From CALJFL01 sp036961205 (GTDB taxonomy: Bacteria > Pseudomonadota > Gammaproteobacteria > Pseudomonadales > Halieaceae): a stretch of 64,000 nt of DNA. Under the pieces are notes generated by a model. That model was not told the DNA's origin. It did not search any database and worked only from the letters and a program-made list of their open reading frames with translations. Position numbers and translations under genes: made by a program. Positions within the stretch are counted from its first letter, which is position 1, and every line of letters starts with the position of its first letter. The stretch lies in contig JBALVI010000006.1 in the NCBI GenBank assembly GCA_036961205.1, forward strand, positions 1 to 64,000. The letters are read 5' to 3'. This document shows positions 35,591-45,862 of the stretch, piece after piece.

Positions 35591-37192
35591 CTAAACAGTA
35601 TGGCTGGGGCCGCGTAAATGCGCCAAGCGCGTGCCTAACAGGAGATGAATGGCCACATAGGCCGCGACACCGCTGCCGCACACCAGACTCATCTGCCATG
35701 CGCGCTGCTGCCAGTTCCAATTGAGCCAAACTTCAGTTGGGGGCAACAGCAGGATTACAGCAGCTGCCATCGCCGCCGTTGCCAATAGCAAACGGAGGCT
35801 ATAGATGCCCCACCCTGGCTGAAACTGAAATACCCCTTCTCGCTTGAGGCCGCGAAATAACAACCCGGCGTTAAGGTAAGCCGCAACGCTTGTGGCCAAA
35901 GCCAAGCCCACATGGCCCATGTTCAGGTAATACATCAGCGGCAGTACGAACGCCAAATTCAGCACCATATTGGCCATCATCGCCTTAATACCAATGGCAA
36001 CCGGCGTCATCATATCCTGACGCGCGTAGTAGCCCGGAGCCAGCACTTTGATCAACATGAAAGCTCCCAATCCCAGGCTGTAGGCCTGAAGACTATAGGA
36101 GGCCATAGAGACGTCCTTGGGAGACAGAGCCCCATACTGGAAAAGGGTAATCAGTATGGGTTCCGCGAGTAAGAGCAGCGCTAGCGCTGCAGGTACTGCT
36201 ATCAACAGAACTGAGCGTACGGCCCAATCCAGAGTTGTAGCGAAGCGCTCGCGCCTTGCAGCGGCGTTGTGTGCCGACAAATTCGGCAGTATGACAGTGG
36301 CGATAGCGATACCAAAGACACCCAGTGGCAGCTCAGTCAGACGATCTGAGTAATACAGCCAGGAAACACTTCCTGTGGGTAAAAAAGACGCCAGAATGGT
36401 GTCCAGCATCAGGTTAATCTGACTGACTGAGACGCCGAAAAGGGCCGGCACCATCAACTTCAAAATACGGCGAACACCCTCGTTACGGGTATCCCACACC
36501 GGGCGTGGCACCAGATCCAACTTATAAAGCGAGGGCAACTGGAAAAGAAGCTGAATAACACCAGCAAGAAAGACACCCCAGGCCAGAGCAAATACTGGCT
36601 CGTCAAAGTAGGGGGCCATCACTGTGGCAGCAACAATGAGTGACAGGTTAAGAAATACCGGTGTGAACGCTGGAACAGCAAAACGCCCATAACTGTTGAG
36701 AATAGCACCACAGAACCCAGTCATGGATATGAGTACAAGGTAGGGGAAAGTAATGCGTATCATCTCGGACGTCAGCTGGTATTTCTCCGGCTGACTGACA
36801 AACCCGGGAGCAAAAACCGCAGTCACCAGTGGTGCTGCCAGGATGATAAGGCCGGTGATAATAATCAGGGTACCGCCCAGCACCCCCGCCACCCGATCAA
36901 TCAAATCTTTGACCGCAGTGACACTGCCCTGCTCTTTGTAATCGGCCAGTACCGGCACAAAAGCCTGAGCGAAGGCACCCTCGGCAAACAATCGGCGCAG
37001 AAAATTCGGTAATTTAAAAGCGACAAAAAAAGCGTCGGCATTGGCAGTCGCACCAACGAAGCCGGCAATAACGATATCACGCACCAGACCCAGGATTCGG
37101 GACAGCATGGTCATAGCGCCTACTACAGCGCTTGTACGCAGCAAGCCCTTGCCGCCTAAACCATCGTTCGCTATTTGTTCGTCATTCATCAT
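35591..37192 (-). CDS. murJ: Lipid II flippase MurJ
   Basis: Integral membrane protein of 533 residues with about 14 hydrophobic segments, of the MviN/MurJ (MOP) family. It moves lipid II across the inner membrane for peptidoglycan synthesis. Family stretches GFVGATANADAFFVAFKLPN and RRLFAEGAFAQAFVPVL are near the start (residues 44-87). It begins 6 bases after the nudF stop and precedes ribF, the common gammaproteobacterial order murJ-ribF-ileS. Confidence 0.97.
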   Translation of the reverse strand: MMNDEQIANDGLGGKGLLRTSAVVGAMTMLSRILGLVRDIVIAGFVGATANADAFFVAFKLPNFLRRLFAEGAFAQAFVPVLADYKEQGSVTAVKDLIDRVAGVLGGTLIIITGLIILAAPLVTAVFAPGFVSQPEKYQLTSEMIRITFPYLVLISMTGFCGAILNSYGRFAVPAFTPVFLNLSLIVAATVMAPYFDEPVFALAWGVFLAGVIQLLFQLPSLYKLDLVPRPVWDTRNEGVRRILKLMVPALFGVSVSQINLMLDTILASFLPTGSVSWLYYSDRLTELPLGVFGIAIATVILPNLSAHNAAARRERFATTLDWAVRSVLLIAVPAALALLLLAEPILITLFQYGALSPKDVSMASYSLQAYSLGLGAFMLIKVLAPGYYARQDMMTPVAIGIKAMMANMVLNLAFVLPLMYYLNMGHVGLALATSVAAYLNAGLLFRGLKREGVFQFQPGWGIYSLRLLLATAAMAAAVILLLPPTEVWLNWNWQQRAWQMSLVCGSGVAAYVAIHLLLGTRLAHLRGPSHTV

Positions 37193-37198
37193 CTGACA

Positions 37199-37816
37199 TC
37201 AGGCCCAACGCTGCCTTACCTGATCGCAGTGAATTTGCAGCCACTGCAGGGCTATCAGTGTATGCCCGTTGGGTATCTGATCTCTGCCCAATAGCGCAAT
37301 GGCCTCCTGTCTCGGAATCGAGTGCACGAGAATATCCTCGCCCTCGTTTTGCAGACCTCCAACCGTTCCCACGGCAGCAAAATTTACGCGCCCGCAAAAC
37401 AAACGGACCTGTTCGCTACACCCGCCAGCACTGGGGAAAACGGTGGCAATGGGCAACAGTTCGCTCAGCTCGCAGCCCGCTTCTTCCATCGCCTCCCGCT
37501 GCACCACATCTTCGTCACTTTCACCGAGTTCCACGACCCCGGCAATAAGCTCCAGCATCCACGGGCTGTCACTGCCACGCAATGCTCCGGGGCGAAACTG
37601 TTCTATCAATATCAGGCTATCTGAGACCGGGTCATACGGCAAAACCCCCACCGCATCACCGCGGTCGAAAACTTCACGGGAAATTGGATCACTCCAGCCC
37701 CCGGAGAAAAGTCGATGCTGTAAGGTCAATTTTTTAACAGAGAAGTGACCGGAGTACGCTGCCACCGATTCCAGCACACGTACATCCTGGGCACCAAAGC
37801 TGAGAGAAAAGCTCAT
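37199..37816 (-). CDS. nudF: ADP-ribose diphosphatase (Nudix hydrolase)
   Basis: Hydrolyses ADP-ribose to AMP and ribose 5-phosphate. The Nudix box GVVELGESDEDVVQREAMEE (residues 93-112, continuing AGC) fits Gx5Ex7REUxEExGU exactly, and the ADP-ribose subfamily stretch VVLIEQFR-like (LILIEQFRPGALR) precedes it. 205 residues. The ATG shares one base with the pyrB stop (TGATG), so it is translationally coupled to pyrB. Confidence 0.9.
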   Translation of the reverse strand: MSFSLSFGAQDVRVLESVAAYSGHFSVKKLTLQHRLFSGGWSDPISREVFDRGDAVGVLPYDPVSDSLILIEQFRPGALRGSDSPWMLELIAGVVELGESDEDVVQREAMEEAGCELSELLPIATVFPSAGGCSEQVRLFCGRVNFAAVGTVGGLQNEGEDILVHSIPRQEAIALLGRDQIPNGHTLIALQWLQIHCDQVRQRWA

Positions 37817-38829
37817 CAGAAACGGCCGGCGGTGTACCAGTTCACATCGCGGGCATGGGCATCGACCTGATCGACGACATCGAGCACCAGGGCAAACAAG
37901 GCCATACGCACCAACACACCGTTATCGGTTTGGCGGAAAATAGCCAGATTGGGATTGTCGTTGAGATCATCATCCAGTTCCCGCGCACTGTCACGAGAAT
38001 CCCGCGGCAGGGGGTGCATAATCACGGTATTAGGCTCGCAGTTGCTGGTGTAAATGCTGTGGTTGAGGCGAAAGCGGCCGCGGTATAAATCGGCCTCCTC
38101 CTGGGTGCTGAAGCGCTCTTCCTGAATGCGAGTCGAGTACACAATATCAACGTGCGCAATACTGGCTTCCAACTCATCGGACTCAAGCACTTTATGACCG
38201 GCTTCGCGCAAGGCGTCAACGATTTCCGGTGGCATACATAGCTCACCTGGAGAAACGAGTACCACCTGAATATCTTTAAATAAACACAGTAATCTGCTCA
38301 GGGAATGCACTGTTCGGCCATGGCGAAGATCGCCGACCATGGCAATCCGCAGTTTGTCGATCCCGGCGCCGCGGGCGGCCACCTCACTCTTAATCGTATA
38401 GAGATCCAACAGCGCCTGACTGGGATGCTCATTACTGCCATCCCCCCCATTCAGCACCGGCACTCTGCTAGCCGCGGCAAACTCCGCCACCGAGCCGTTC
38501 GCCGGGTGGCGCATGGCAATAACATCGGAATACCCACTGAGTACGCGGGCCGTATCGTAGAGGGATTCGCCTTTGGCAATAGCGGAGTTTTCTATGCCGG
38601 TGGTCTCGCGAACCTCACCGCCCAGTAAATTGAAGGCGCTGCCAAAACTGACTCTGGTGCGGGTGCTGGGTTCAAAAAACATAGACCCGAGGATGGCCCC
38701 ATCCAACACTTTGGTGACCCTGCGCCTATGGGCGTAAGGCTGCATGCGATCAGCCACACTAAAAATTCGTTCTACGCCTTCGCGATCAAAATCACTGACA
38801 GAGAGGATATGGTTACCGGCAAATTGCAC
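37816..38829 (-). CDS. pyrB: Aspartate carbamoyltransferase catalytic subunit
   Basis: Forms carbamoyl-aspartate in pyrimidine synthesis. Carbamoyl-phosphate site FFEPSTRTRVSF (residues 52-63), GDGSNEHPSQALLDLYT near 130, GDLRHGRTVHSL near 165 and MHPLPR near 272 are all present. 337 residues, starting at a GTG with GGAGA eight bases upstream. No regulatory pyrI or inactive DHOase pyrC-prime follows; nudF does. So the subunit organisation differs from both the E. coli and the Pseudomonas operons, or the partner lies elsewhere. Confidence 0.95.
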   Translation of the reverse strand: MQFAGNHILSVSDFDREGVERIFSVADRMQPYAHRRRVTKVLDGAILGSMFFEPSTRTRVSFGSAFNLLGGEVRETTGIENSAIAKGESLYDTARVLSGYSDVIAMRHPANGSVAEFAAASRVPVLNGGDGSNEHPSQALLDLYTIKSEVAARGAGIDKLRIAMVGDLRHGRTVHSLSRLLCLFKDIQVVLVSPGELCMPPEIVDALREAGHKVLESDELEASIAHVDIVYSTRIQEERFSTQEEADLYRGRFRLNHSIYTSNCEPNTVIMHPLPRDSRDSARELDDDLNDNPNLAIFRQTDNGVLVRMALFALVLDVVDQVDAHARDVNWYTAGRF

Positions 38830-38854
38830 GCTCAGGATCTCCAGACCGGATAAT

Positions 38855-38888
38855 GGGCAGCTGCCCTTAAAGAGTTGGCCTGATTATA
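38855..38888 (-). promoter_or_regulatory. pyrB -10 box and leader palindrome
   Basis: A perfect TATAAT on the minus strand (38883-38888) lies about 55 bases upstream of pyrB; its -35 region is poor and G/C-rich. Between the expected start site and the ribosome site is a perfect 12-base palindrome, GGGCAGCTGCCC (38855-38866), which could be an operator or a short leader hairpin. Confidence 0.55.
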
Positions 38889-38944
38889 CGGGGGGAGCGC
38901 CGCGCTGCCCATATGGCGTAATACCGAACCAGAAAAGCCCTAAA

Positions 38945-40393
38945 TCAGGACAGCAGGCTGTCGCCATAGTCCAGGAGTTGCTCCAGGACTTGCCGATGCG
39001 CATCCGACAGTTGCTCCTGACTCTGCAGTTCTTCTACCGTGGAATGGAACTCCTCGAGGCAGATACTGGCACCCGCCTCGGGATCGGTCAGGCGCAGGAA
39101 TCGAAATTCCTCCCAGTGCTCCAGTTCCTCGGGGGTAAGACTTTCAGGGAAGTTACGCGCCCGATAACGAAACAGCATCTCAGGAAGACGTTTGTCTTCG
39201 AAGGAGAACGACTGACTTGCAAGTTCATCCGGCGAGGCGGCCTGGACCTGCTCCATAATTCGCTTATCGTTACCCGAGAAGAAACCACCGCCGTAAAGCA
39301 TTCTGTCGGGGTCAGTTATGGGCTCGTATTGCCTTGCACTGTAAACGCTCTGCAACTTTTTCTCGAAGCCTTGCGGATCTGCCTGCCGAAATTTCCGCAG
39401 AGCAGCCAGATGCGTACGGCACACCTCGCCACTGATGCCCAAGCGCTCAGCGGTGGCTGGATCGGCCATTTTGGCCGTCACCACAATGGGGCAGCGATTG
39501 ATGTGCAGTGATTTCAGGCCCAGACGCTGCATGCCTTCCGGAAGGTCTTCTGTTCGGGTGTAGAGCAGTTCAGCGAGCTCGGCGGCCGGCAGATCAAACA
39601 GCGGCTGGGGATCGGCACTCAAATCATAGCAAATAACTTCGTTGCGGTTATCCGGGTGCATGGCCAGAGGCACAATCAGCGCGATATTGTGTCGCTGCGC
39701 CCCGAACATGCCCGACACATGTAACACCGGTTTCATCGCATTAATATCAAGTTGTTCGAGTACCGCCTTTTTCCCGCGGTGCTGCAAAACGTAGTCGTAA
39801 AGCTTAGGCTGCTTTTCTTTGATCAGTCTGGCCACTGCAATGGTGGCATGCACATCTGAAAGCGCATCGTGAGCAGCCTCGTGACCAATGCCATTAGCTG
39901 CAGTGAGATGTTCCAGCTTGAAACTTGGCAAGCCATCCTCGCGCAGCGGCCACTCAATGCCATCGGGACGCAAAGCATAGGTAGCGCGCACCATGTCAAT
40001 GATATCCCAACGCGAATTACCGTTTTGCCATTCACGGCCGTAGGCATCGTAGAAGTTTCGGTACAGGGTATAGCGGGTTATTTCGTCATCAAAGCGCAGG
40101 GAATTGTAGCCAACACCACAGGTGCCAGGCCTGCCAAGTTCACCGTGAATCTGACTGATAAATTCACTTTCGGGCATGCCTTCGGCAAGGGCCTGCTGAG
40201 GGGTAATTCCAGTGACCAGGCAAGCCTGTGGCTGGGGAAGAAAGTCATTGGCGGGCCGCGCAAAAATCACCAACGGCTCGCCTATAATATTTAACTCGAA
40301 GTCGGTGCGAACGCCTGCAAACTGTACCGGCCGATCGCGGGAAGGATCGACACCAAAGGTCTCATAGTCGTGCCAGTAGAGCGTATCAGACAA
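38945..40393 (-). CDS. sbcB: Exodeoxyribonuclease I
   Basis: A 3'-5' single-strand DNA exonuclease used in repair and recombination. The DEDDh exonuclease domain begins YWHDYETFGVDPSRDRPVQF with the first acidic pair; NSLRFDDE and HDALSDVHATI supply the remaining motifs. The SH3-like and C-terminal helical domains follow (KMADPATAERLGI, FRYRARNFPESL as in E. coli). About 482 residues from a TTG start at 40393, which overlaps the fumarase stop by 8 bases. The open frame continues upstream inside the fumarase gene but without similarity. Confidence 0.93.
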   Translation of the reverse strand: MSDTLYWHDYETFGVDPSRDRPVQFAGVRTDFELNIIGEPLVIFARPANDFLPQPQACLVTGITPQQALAEGMPESEFISQIHGELGRPGTCGVGYNSLRFDDEITRYTLYRNFYDAYGREWQNGNSRWDIIDMVRATYALRPDGIEWPLREDGLPSFKLEHLTAANGIGHEAAHDALSDVHATIAVARLIKEKQPKLYDYVLQHRGKKAVLEQLDINAMKPVLHVSGMFGAQRHNIALIVPLAMHPDNRNEVICYDLSADPQPLFDLPAAELAELLYTRTEDLPEGMQRLGLKSLHINRCPIVVTAKMADPATAERLGISGEVCRTHLAALRKFRQADPQGFEKKLQSVYSARQYEPITDPDRMLYGGGFFSGNDKRIMEQVQAASPDELASQSFSFEDKRLPEMLFRYRARNFPESLTPEELEHWEEFRFLRLTDPEAGASICLEEFHSTVEELQSQEQLSDAHRQVLEQLLDYGDSLLS

Positions 40394-41909
40394 GCTCCAG
40401 CGCCTGCTCTTCGATCTTTGCTTTCCAGATTTTGGGGCCGGTTTCATGGACCGAGATGCCGCGGGCATCCACCGCCACACTCACCGGCATATCTTTCACT
40501 TCAAATTCATAGATGGCTTCCATGCCCATTTCCGGAAACGCAACCACCCTCGCACTGGTTATGGCTTTAGAGACCAGGTATGCCGCGCCGCCTACAGCCA
40601 TCAGATAAACCGCCTTGTGCTTTTTGATCGCTGCAATACCGACAGGCCCACGCTCAGCCTTACCGATCATACCCAGCAGCCCGGTTTCCTCCAAAATAAA
40701 GTCGGTGAATTTATCCATACGAGTTGAGGTGGTTGGTCCAGCCGGACCTACAACTTCATCGCGCACCGGATCAACCGGGCCCACGTAATAGATGAAGCGC
40801 CCCTTCAGATCAACCTCGGCGGGCAAGCCCTCGCCTGACTCTATGAGTTCCTTCATTTTCTTGTGGGCAGCGTCGCGCCCGGTGAGCATCTTGCCCGACA
40901 ACAGCACTGTATCTCCGGGCTGCCATTCAGCGGCCTCCTCGGGAGTAACCGTATCGAGGTTGACCCGGCGAACCTGCTCTCCCACTTCCCAGGTAATGTC
41001 GGGCCAGTCGTTCAGGTCAGGTGGTGTCTGTAGAGCGGGCCCAGAACCATCAAGGACAAAATGCGCGTGGCGGGTAGCGGCGCAGTTCGGAATCATGGCA
41101 ACGGGCAGCGAGGCTGCGTGGGTAGGATAATCCATGACTTTTACGTCAAGAACTGTGGTCAAGCCACCCAGTCCCTGTGCGCCGATTCCGAGTTTGTTAA
41201 CGGCATCCATAATCTCGATGCGCAGCTCCTCCGCACGATTACTGGGGCCTCGCTTGCGCAGCTCATGAATATCGATGGGCTGCATAAGCGACTCTTTGGC
41301 CATCACTGCGGCTTTCTCTGCGGTGCCACCGATTCCTATACCCAGCATGCCGGGCGGACACCAGCCAGCGCCCATCGTGGGCACCGTCTTCACCACCCAA
41401 TCGACAATACTATCCGAGGGATTGAGCATCACCATTTTTGATTTGTTCTCAGAGCCACCACCCTTGGCCGCGACCTGCACGTCCAGGGTGTCACCCTCTA
41501 CAACTTCCATGTGGATAACCGCAGGGGTGTTGTCTTTGGTGTTCTTGCGCGCACCGGCGGGATCTTCGAGAATGGAGGCTCGCAGCACATTGTCCGGGTG
41601 GGTGTAAGCTCTGCGCACGCCAGCATTAACCATGTCAGACACCGACATGGTGGCGTCCCACTGTATATCCATGCCGATTTTCAGAAACACGGTGACGATA
41701 CCCGTATCCTGGCAAATTGGCCGGTGCCCTTCAGCACACATGCGAGAATTGATAAGAATTTGGGCCATGGCATCTTTGGCCGCCGGATTAAGCTCGAGCT
41801 CATAGGCCTGATGCACTGCCTGCACAAAATCCAGCGGGTGGTAATAGGAAATAAATTGCAGCGCATCGGCCACACTATCGATGAAATCGTCCTCGCGAAT
41901 GACGGTCAT
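40386..41909 (-). CDS. fumA: Fumarate hydratase, class I (iron-sulfur, FumA/FumB type)
   Basis: Oxygen-sensitive 4Fe-4S fumarase of the TCA cycle, 507 residues. Cluster cysteines are visible in RPICQDTGIV (N-terminal part), GAGWCPPGMLGIG (middle) and IPNCAATRH. The C-terminal beta domain (GKMLTGRDAAHKKM, TSTRMDKF) is fused to the alpha part as in FumA. AAGGAA lies before the ATG. A TATACT box upstream is a possible -10. It is coupled to sbcB. Confidence 0.95.
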   Translation of the reverse strand: MTVIREDDFIDSVADALQFISYYHPLDFVQAVHQAYELELNPAAKDAMAQILINSRMCAEGHRPICQDTGIVTVFLKIGMDIQWDATMSVSDMVNAGVRRAYTHPDNVLRASILEDPAGARKNTKDNTPAVIHMEVVEGDTLDVQVAAKGGGSENKSKMVMLNPSDSIVDWVVKTVPTMGAGWCPPGMLGIGIGGTAEKAAVMAKESLMQPIDIHELRKRGPSNRAEELRIEIMDAVNKLGIGAQGLGGLTTVLDVKVMDYPTHAASLPVAMIPNCAATRHAHFVLDGSGPALQTPPDLNDWPDITWEVGEQVRRVNLDTVTPEEAAEWQPGDTVLLSGKMLTGRDAAHKKMKELIESGEGLPAEVDLKGRFIYYVGPVDPVRDEVVGPAGPTTSTRMDKFTDFILEETGLLGMIGKAERGPVGIAAIKKHKAVYLMAVGGAAYLVSKAITSARVVAFPEMGMEAIYEFEVKDMPVSVAVDARGISVHETGPKIWKAKIEEQALELV

Positions 41910-42007
41910 AGTTAATTTCCTTGTGGCTGGGGCATCTAAAACGGAGCGTTAGTATACATGCCAAATGGGGGCCAAACAGTACCCCACTTCAGCGGTTTCC
42001 CGGTGGC

Positions 42008-42796
42008 TCAGGGCACAGCCTGAAGTGCACGCACTGAGGATTGTAATTGTGAGATTGTGGTGCTGATCTGTCTACGGAAGGCGTTAATCGAACCCACCCA
42101 CTCCTCGTTGGAGGCGACGCGTTTGTCGAGTTTTGCATAATCGGCCCTCATACGATTGAGGGTATCCGCAACTCGCTCAACGTCCTCTTGATTGGCCCGG
42201 GCGCTAATCATCAAGCGCTCCAGGTCGCCAGCGACACTTTTCAGTTTGACCATGTCGGTGTTCAATGCCTTCAGTTGAGCCAGACTGTCTTTATCAACTT
42301 TACCCATACCCACCAGTTTCGTACTATGGGCTTTGCTGCTTTTCTCGAGCTTGGCAATCGACGCGTTACTGCTTTTTCGCGCATCCCACAATTTGCGGAC
42401 TTCTGTATCCATCATTTTGATTTGTGCGCTCATGGCAGCGCCGGACCGATTAACTGTTTCGTCGGTATCAGAAAGCAGATCTTCCAAGGCCGCAATGCGC
42501 TTCTCATAGCCGTCTGTTGTCTTACCAGCCAGACGTAAATCTTCCTGCAGTTGCCAGGCCCAGGCGCAGGCGATTGCGGCGACAACGAGAGCAAATGTGA
42601 TAAAAAGTCGCGCCCAGATTCCCGCGCCACCGCCGTTGGATGAGCGACGATCTAGTGGAGCTCCGCGGTTCGCACCACTGCGCCCACCCGACTTCCCAGG
42701 AGCAGCCTTGCCGCCTCGACTTGCGGCAAAAGAGGCATCGTTGTCCCGCTTGGGAACAATTGAACGGATAGGGTCAAAGTCGTCGTTATCAGGCAT
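42008..42796 (-). CDS. Membrane-anchored coiled-coil protein of unknown function
   Basis: 262 residues with no recognised family function. Seen: a basic, Gly/Arg/Ser-rich N-terminal segment (about 1-60) with several GGR/RGG-like runs, one transmembrane helix (ARLFITFALVVAAIACAWAW, about 62-81), then an entirely helical, Lys/Asp/Ala-rich part that looks like a long coiled coil. The topology suggests N-terminus in the cytoplasm and coil in the periplasm. The ribosome site is weak. The gene lies between fumA and the PuuD-like gene, behind the terminator of the latter. Confidence 0.75.
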   Translation of the reverse strand: MPDNDDFDPIRSIVPKRDNDASFAASRGGKAAPGKSGGRSGANRGAPLDRRSSNGGGAGIWARLFITFALVVAAIACAWAWQLQEDLRLAGKTTDGYEKRIAALEDLLSDTDETVNRSGAAMSAQIKMMDTEVRKLWDARKSSNASIAKLEKSSKAHSTKLVGMGKVDKDSLAQLKALNTDMVKLKSVAGDLERLMISARANQEDVERVADTLNRMRADYAKLDKRVASNEEWVGSINAFRRQISTTISQLQSSVRALQAVP

Positions 42797-42867
42797 CGTT
42801 GTTTCAGCGTAAGTTGGCTACCGCTGCATTATACCGCGACCCTAAGCCTGCGGTAAGCGAACAGGCA

Positions 42868-42893
42868 TAAAAAAGCCGGGCTATGCCCGGCTT
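42868..42893 (-). terminator. Rho-independent terminator of the PuuD-like gene
   Basis: A nine-pair stem AAGCCGGGC/GCCCGGCTT with a three-base loop (42882-42884) is followed on the minus strand by a T-tract. It lies 20 bases after the stop of the gene at 42913. Confidence 0.92.
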
Positions 42894-42912
42894 CAATCAA
42901 CACATGCAAGGC

Positions 42913-43539
42913 TTACAGAAAAGCCAACAGTACCCACATTAGCGCGGAGAGACCAATGCTAGCGTGGATCACACCTTTGACACTCGCCATGGGGCCCATC
43001 TTGCCAAACAATCCGTTTGCGGCCAGCAGCACTATCAATGCAATACAAACATAGAATCCGGTAGGACTAACGTCATAGACAAACGGATGCTTCGAACCGA
43101 GCATGCCCATTAGCATGGGTCCAGAAAGCAGTGTGTTTGTTCTGGACGCCAAGCCCGCCTTAGCCGCTGAAGCGGGGCCGTCTCCTTCTTTCATTCCCAG
43201 AACTATTTGCTGAGCGGGCCAAATGACCAGCCAAACGTTAAGGAACATAACGATACCCGCTAAGGCTCCAATCCAAATGATTGGCATAGACATAATGTTG
43301 GTGGTAGCACCGACACTGTGAAGCAGGTAGAGGCCGGTTATGAACGTAAACATCGCGCCCCAACGGAACCACCACAACGCTCGCGGAGCAAGCTTCTTCA
43401 TGGCATCTGATTTGGCGTCAGCCTCAGCTTCCTTAAAATACTCGCCCTGTACAAAGTTAAAGTAATACAGCATTCCTATCCAGGTAATGCCAAATAACAC
43501 GTGTGCCCATCTAAAGACAAATTCAACTGCGTATTCCAC
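42913..43539 (-). CDS. PuuD-like urate-oxidase N-terminal (DUF989) membrane protein, short form
   Basis: 208 residues with five or six hydrophobic segments. EFVFRWAHVLFGITWIGMLYY and LAPRALWWFRWGAMFTFITG resemble the membrane domain of the urate hydroxylase PuuD, including histidines that could bind haem (RWAHVLFG, and KGVIHASIG near the end). The cytochrome c domain of full-length PuuD (no CxxCH) is absent, and no other purine-degradation gene is nearby. The urate activity is therefore doubtful; a haem-binding membrane protein of other function is possible. The start is a GTG with AAGGA upstream. Confidence 0.78.
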   Translation of the reverse strand: MEYAVEFVFRWAHVLFGITWIGMLYYFNFVQGEYFKEAEADAKSDAMKKLAPRALWWFRWGAMFTFITGLYLLHSVGATTNIMSMPIIWIGALAGIVMFLNVWLVIWPAQQIVLGMKEGDGPASAAKAGLASRTNTLLSGPMLMGMLGSKHPFVYDVSPTGFYVCIALIVLLAANGLFGKMGPMASVKGVIHASIGLSALMWVLLAFL

Positions 43540-43603
43540 GATCGCTTCCTTCTGTTGTTACGAATCTGGAGCTATTGTACACGGTCTAAACAAAAACGGG
43601 ACC

Positions 43604-43630
43604 GAAAAAAAACCCCACCAAACGGCGGGG
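43604..43630 (-). terminator. Rho-independent terminator of groESL
   Basis: CCCCGCC/GGTGGGG stem (one G-U pair) with a four-base loop, followed by a run of eight T residues on the minus strand, 22 bases after the groEL stop. Confidence 0.9.
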
Positions 43631-43652
43631 CTTTTATTCAGACCAACGTGAT

Positions 43653-45305
<1,653 letters not shown>

Positions 45306-45363
45306 GATCTTTTCCTTAAATCTTTAAGTCGTTAACAATAGGATGCAGTCTTGCAAGGGTGTC

Positions 45364-45654
45364 TTAATCGACAACCGCAAAGATCTCGCTCTCACCCATG
45401 ATGATCAGCTCTTCACCATCTACTTCGATAGTGTTGCTACCGGCATACTGGCCAAAAACGACCGTGTCACCGACTTTTACGGCCAGCGGGCGAATTTCGC
45501 CACTGTCCAGAACTTTGCCTTCACCAATGGCGATAATTTCACCCTGGTTGGGCTTTTCTTTGGCAGAACCTGGCAGAAGGATGCCACCGGCTGTTGTTGT
45601 TTCTTCTTCGTTACGACGAACGACCACGCGGTCGTACAGCGGACGGATATTCAT
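45364..45654 (-). CDS. groS: 10 kDa co-chaperonin GroES
   Basis: GroES lid of 96 residues starting MNIRPLYDRVVVRR; the mobile loop EEETTTAGGILLPGSAKEKP is at residues 16-35. TGGAGAG lies about ten bases before the ATG. The open frame extends 25 codons further upstream, but this part lies in the promoter leader and has no GroES similarity. It is controlled by the promoter and CIRCE operator described separately. Confidence 0.98.
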   Translation of the reverse strand: MNIRPLYDRVVVRRNEEETTTAGGILLPGSAKEKPNQGEIIAIGEGKVLDSGEIRPLAVKVGDTVVFGQYAGSNTIEVDGEELIIMGESEIFAVVD

Positions 45655-45714
45655 GGATGTTGCTCTCCAAATTATGGGTTTATCTATTCCCCCGCAGGGG
45701 AGCTGGTTTGTAAG

Positions 45715-45740
45715 ATTGGGGCACGGCAATGCAATTCAAG
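45715..45740 (-). promoter_or_regulatory. Candidate sigma32 promoter of groESL
   Basis: CTTGAAT (45734-45740), 12 bases, CCCCAAT (45715-45721) on the minus strand. This is close to CTTGAAA-N13-CCCCATNT but has mismatches in both boxes and a spacer one base short. It lies just downstream of the CIRCE operator. Confidence 0.45.
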
Positions 45741-45746
45741 CCCCAA

Positions 45747-45773
45747 TTAGCACTCTTTTCAAGAGAGTGCTAA
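45747..45773. promoter_or_regulatory. CIRCE operator (HrcA binding site)
   Basis: TTAGCACTC-N9-GAGTGCTAA, a perfect match to the CIRCE consensus. It begins directly after the -10 box of the groESL promoter, the place where bound HrcA blocks transcription. hrcA is not in the window. Confidence 0.96.
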
Positions 45774-45800
45774 TTCTAGTTCGGGAACGCCAGCTGTCAA
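45773..45800 (-). promoter_or_regulatory. Sigma70 promoter of groESL
   Basis: TTGACA (45795-45800), a 16-base spacer and TAGAAT (45773-45778) on the minus strand. The -35 is perfect and the -10 has one mismatch. The CIRCE operator starts at the last base of the -10 box. Confidence 0.85.
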
Positions 45801-45862
45801 GGGTAATTAGAGCTTTCGAAGGTGCCCTGAGGAAGACTATAAAAAACTATTAAATCAATGGC

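Noticed and set aside
42913..43539. Assigning urate hydroxylase function to the PuuD-like protein
   Set aside because: The cytochrome c domain and any purine pathway genes are missing, so only the fold is claimed.
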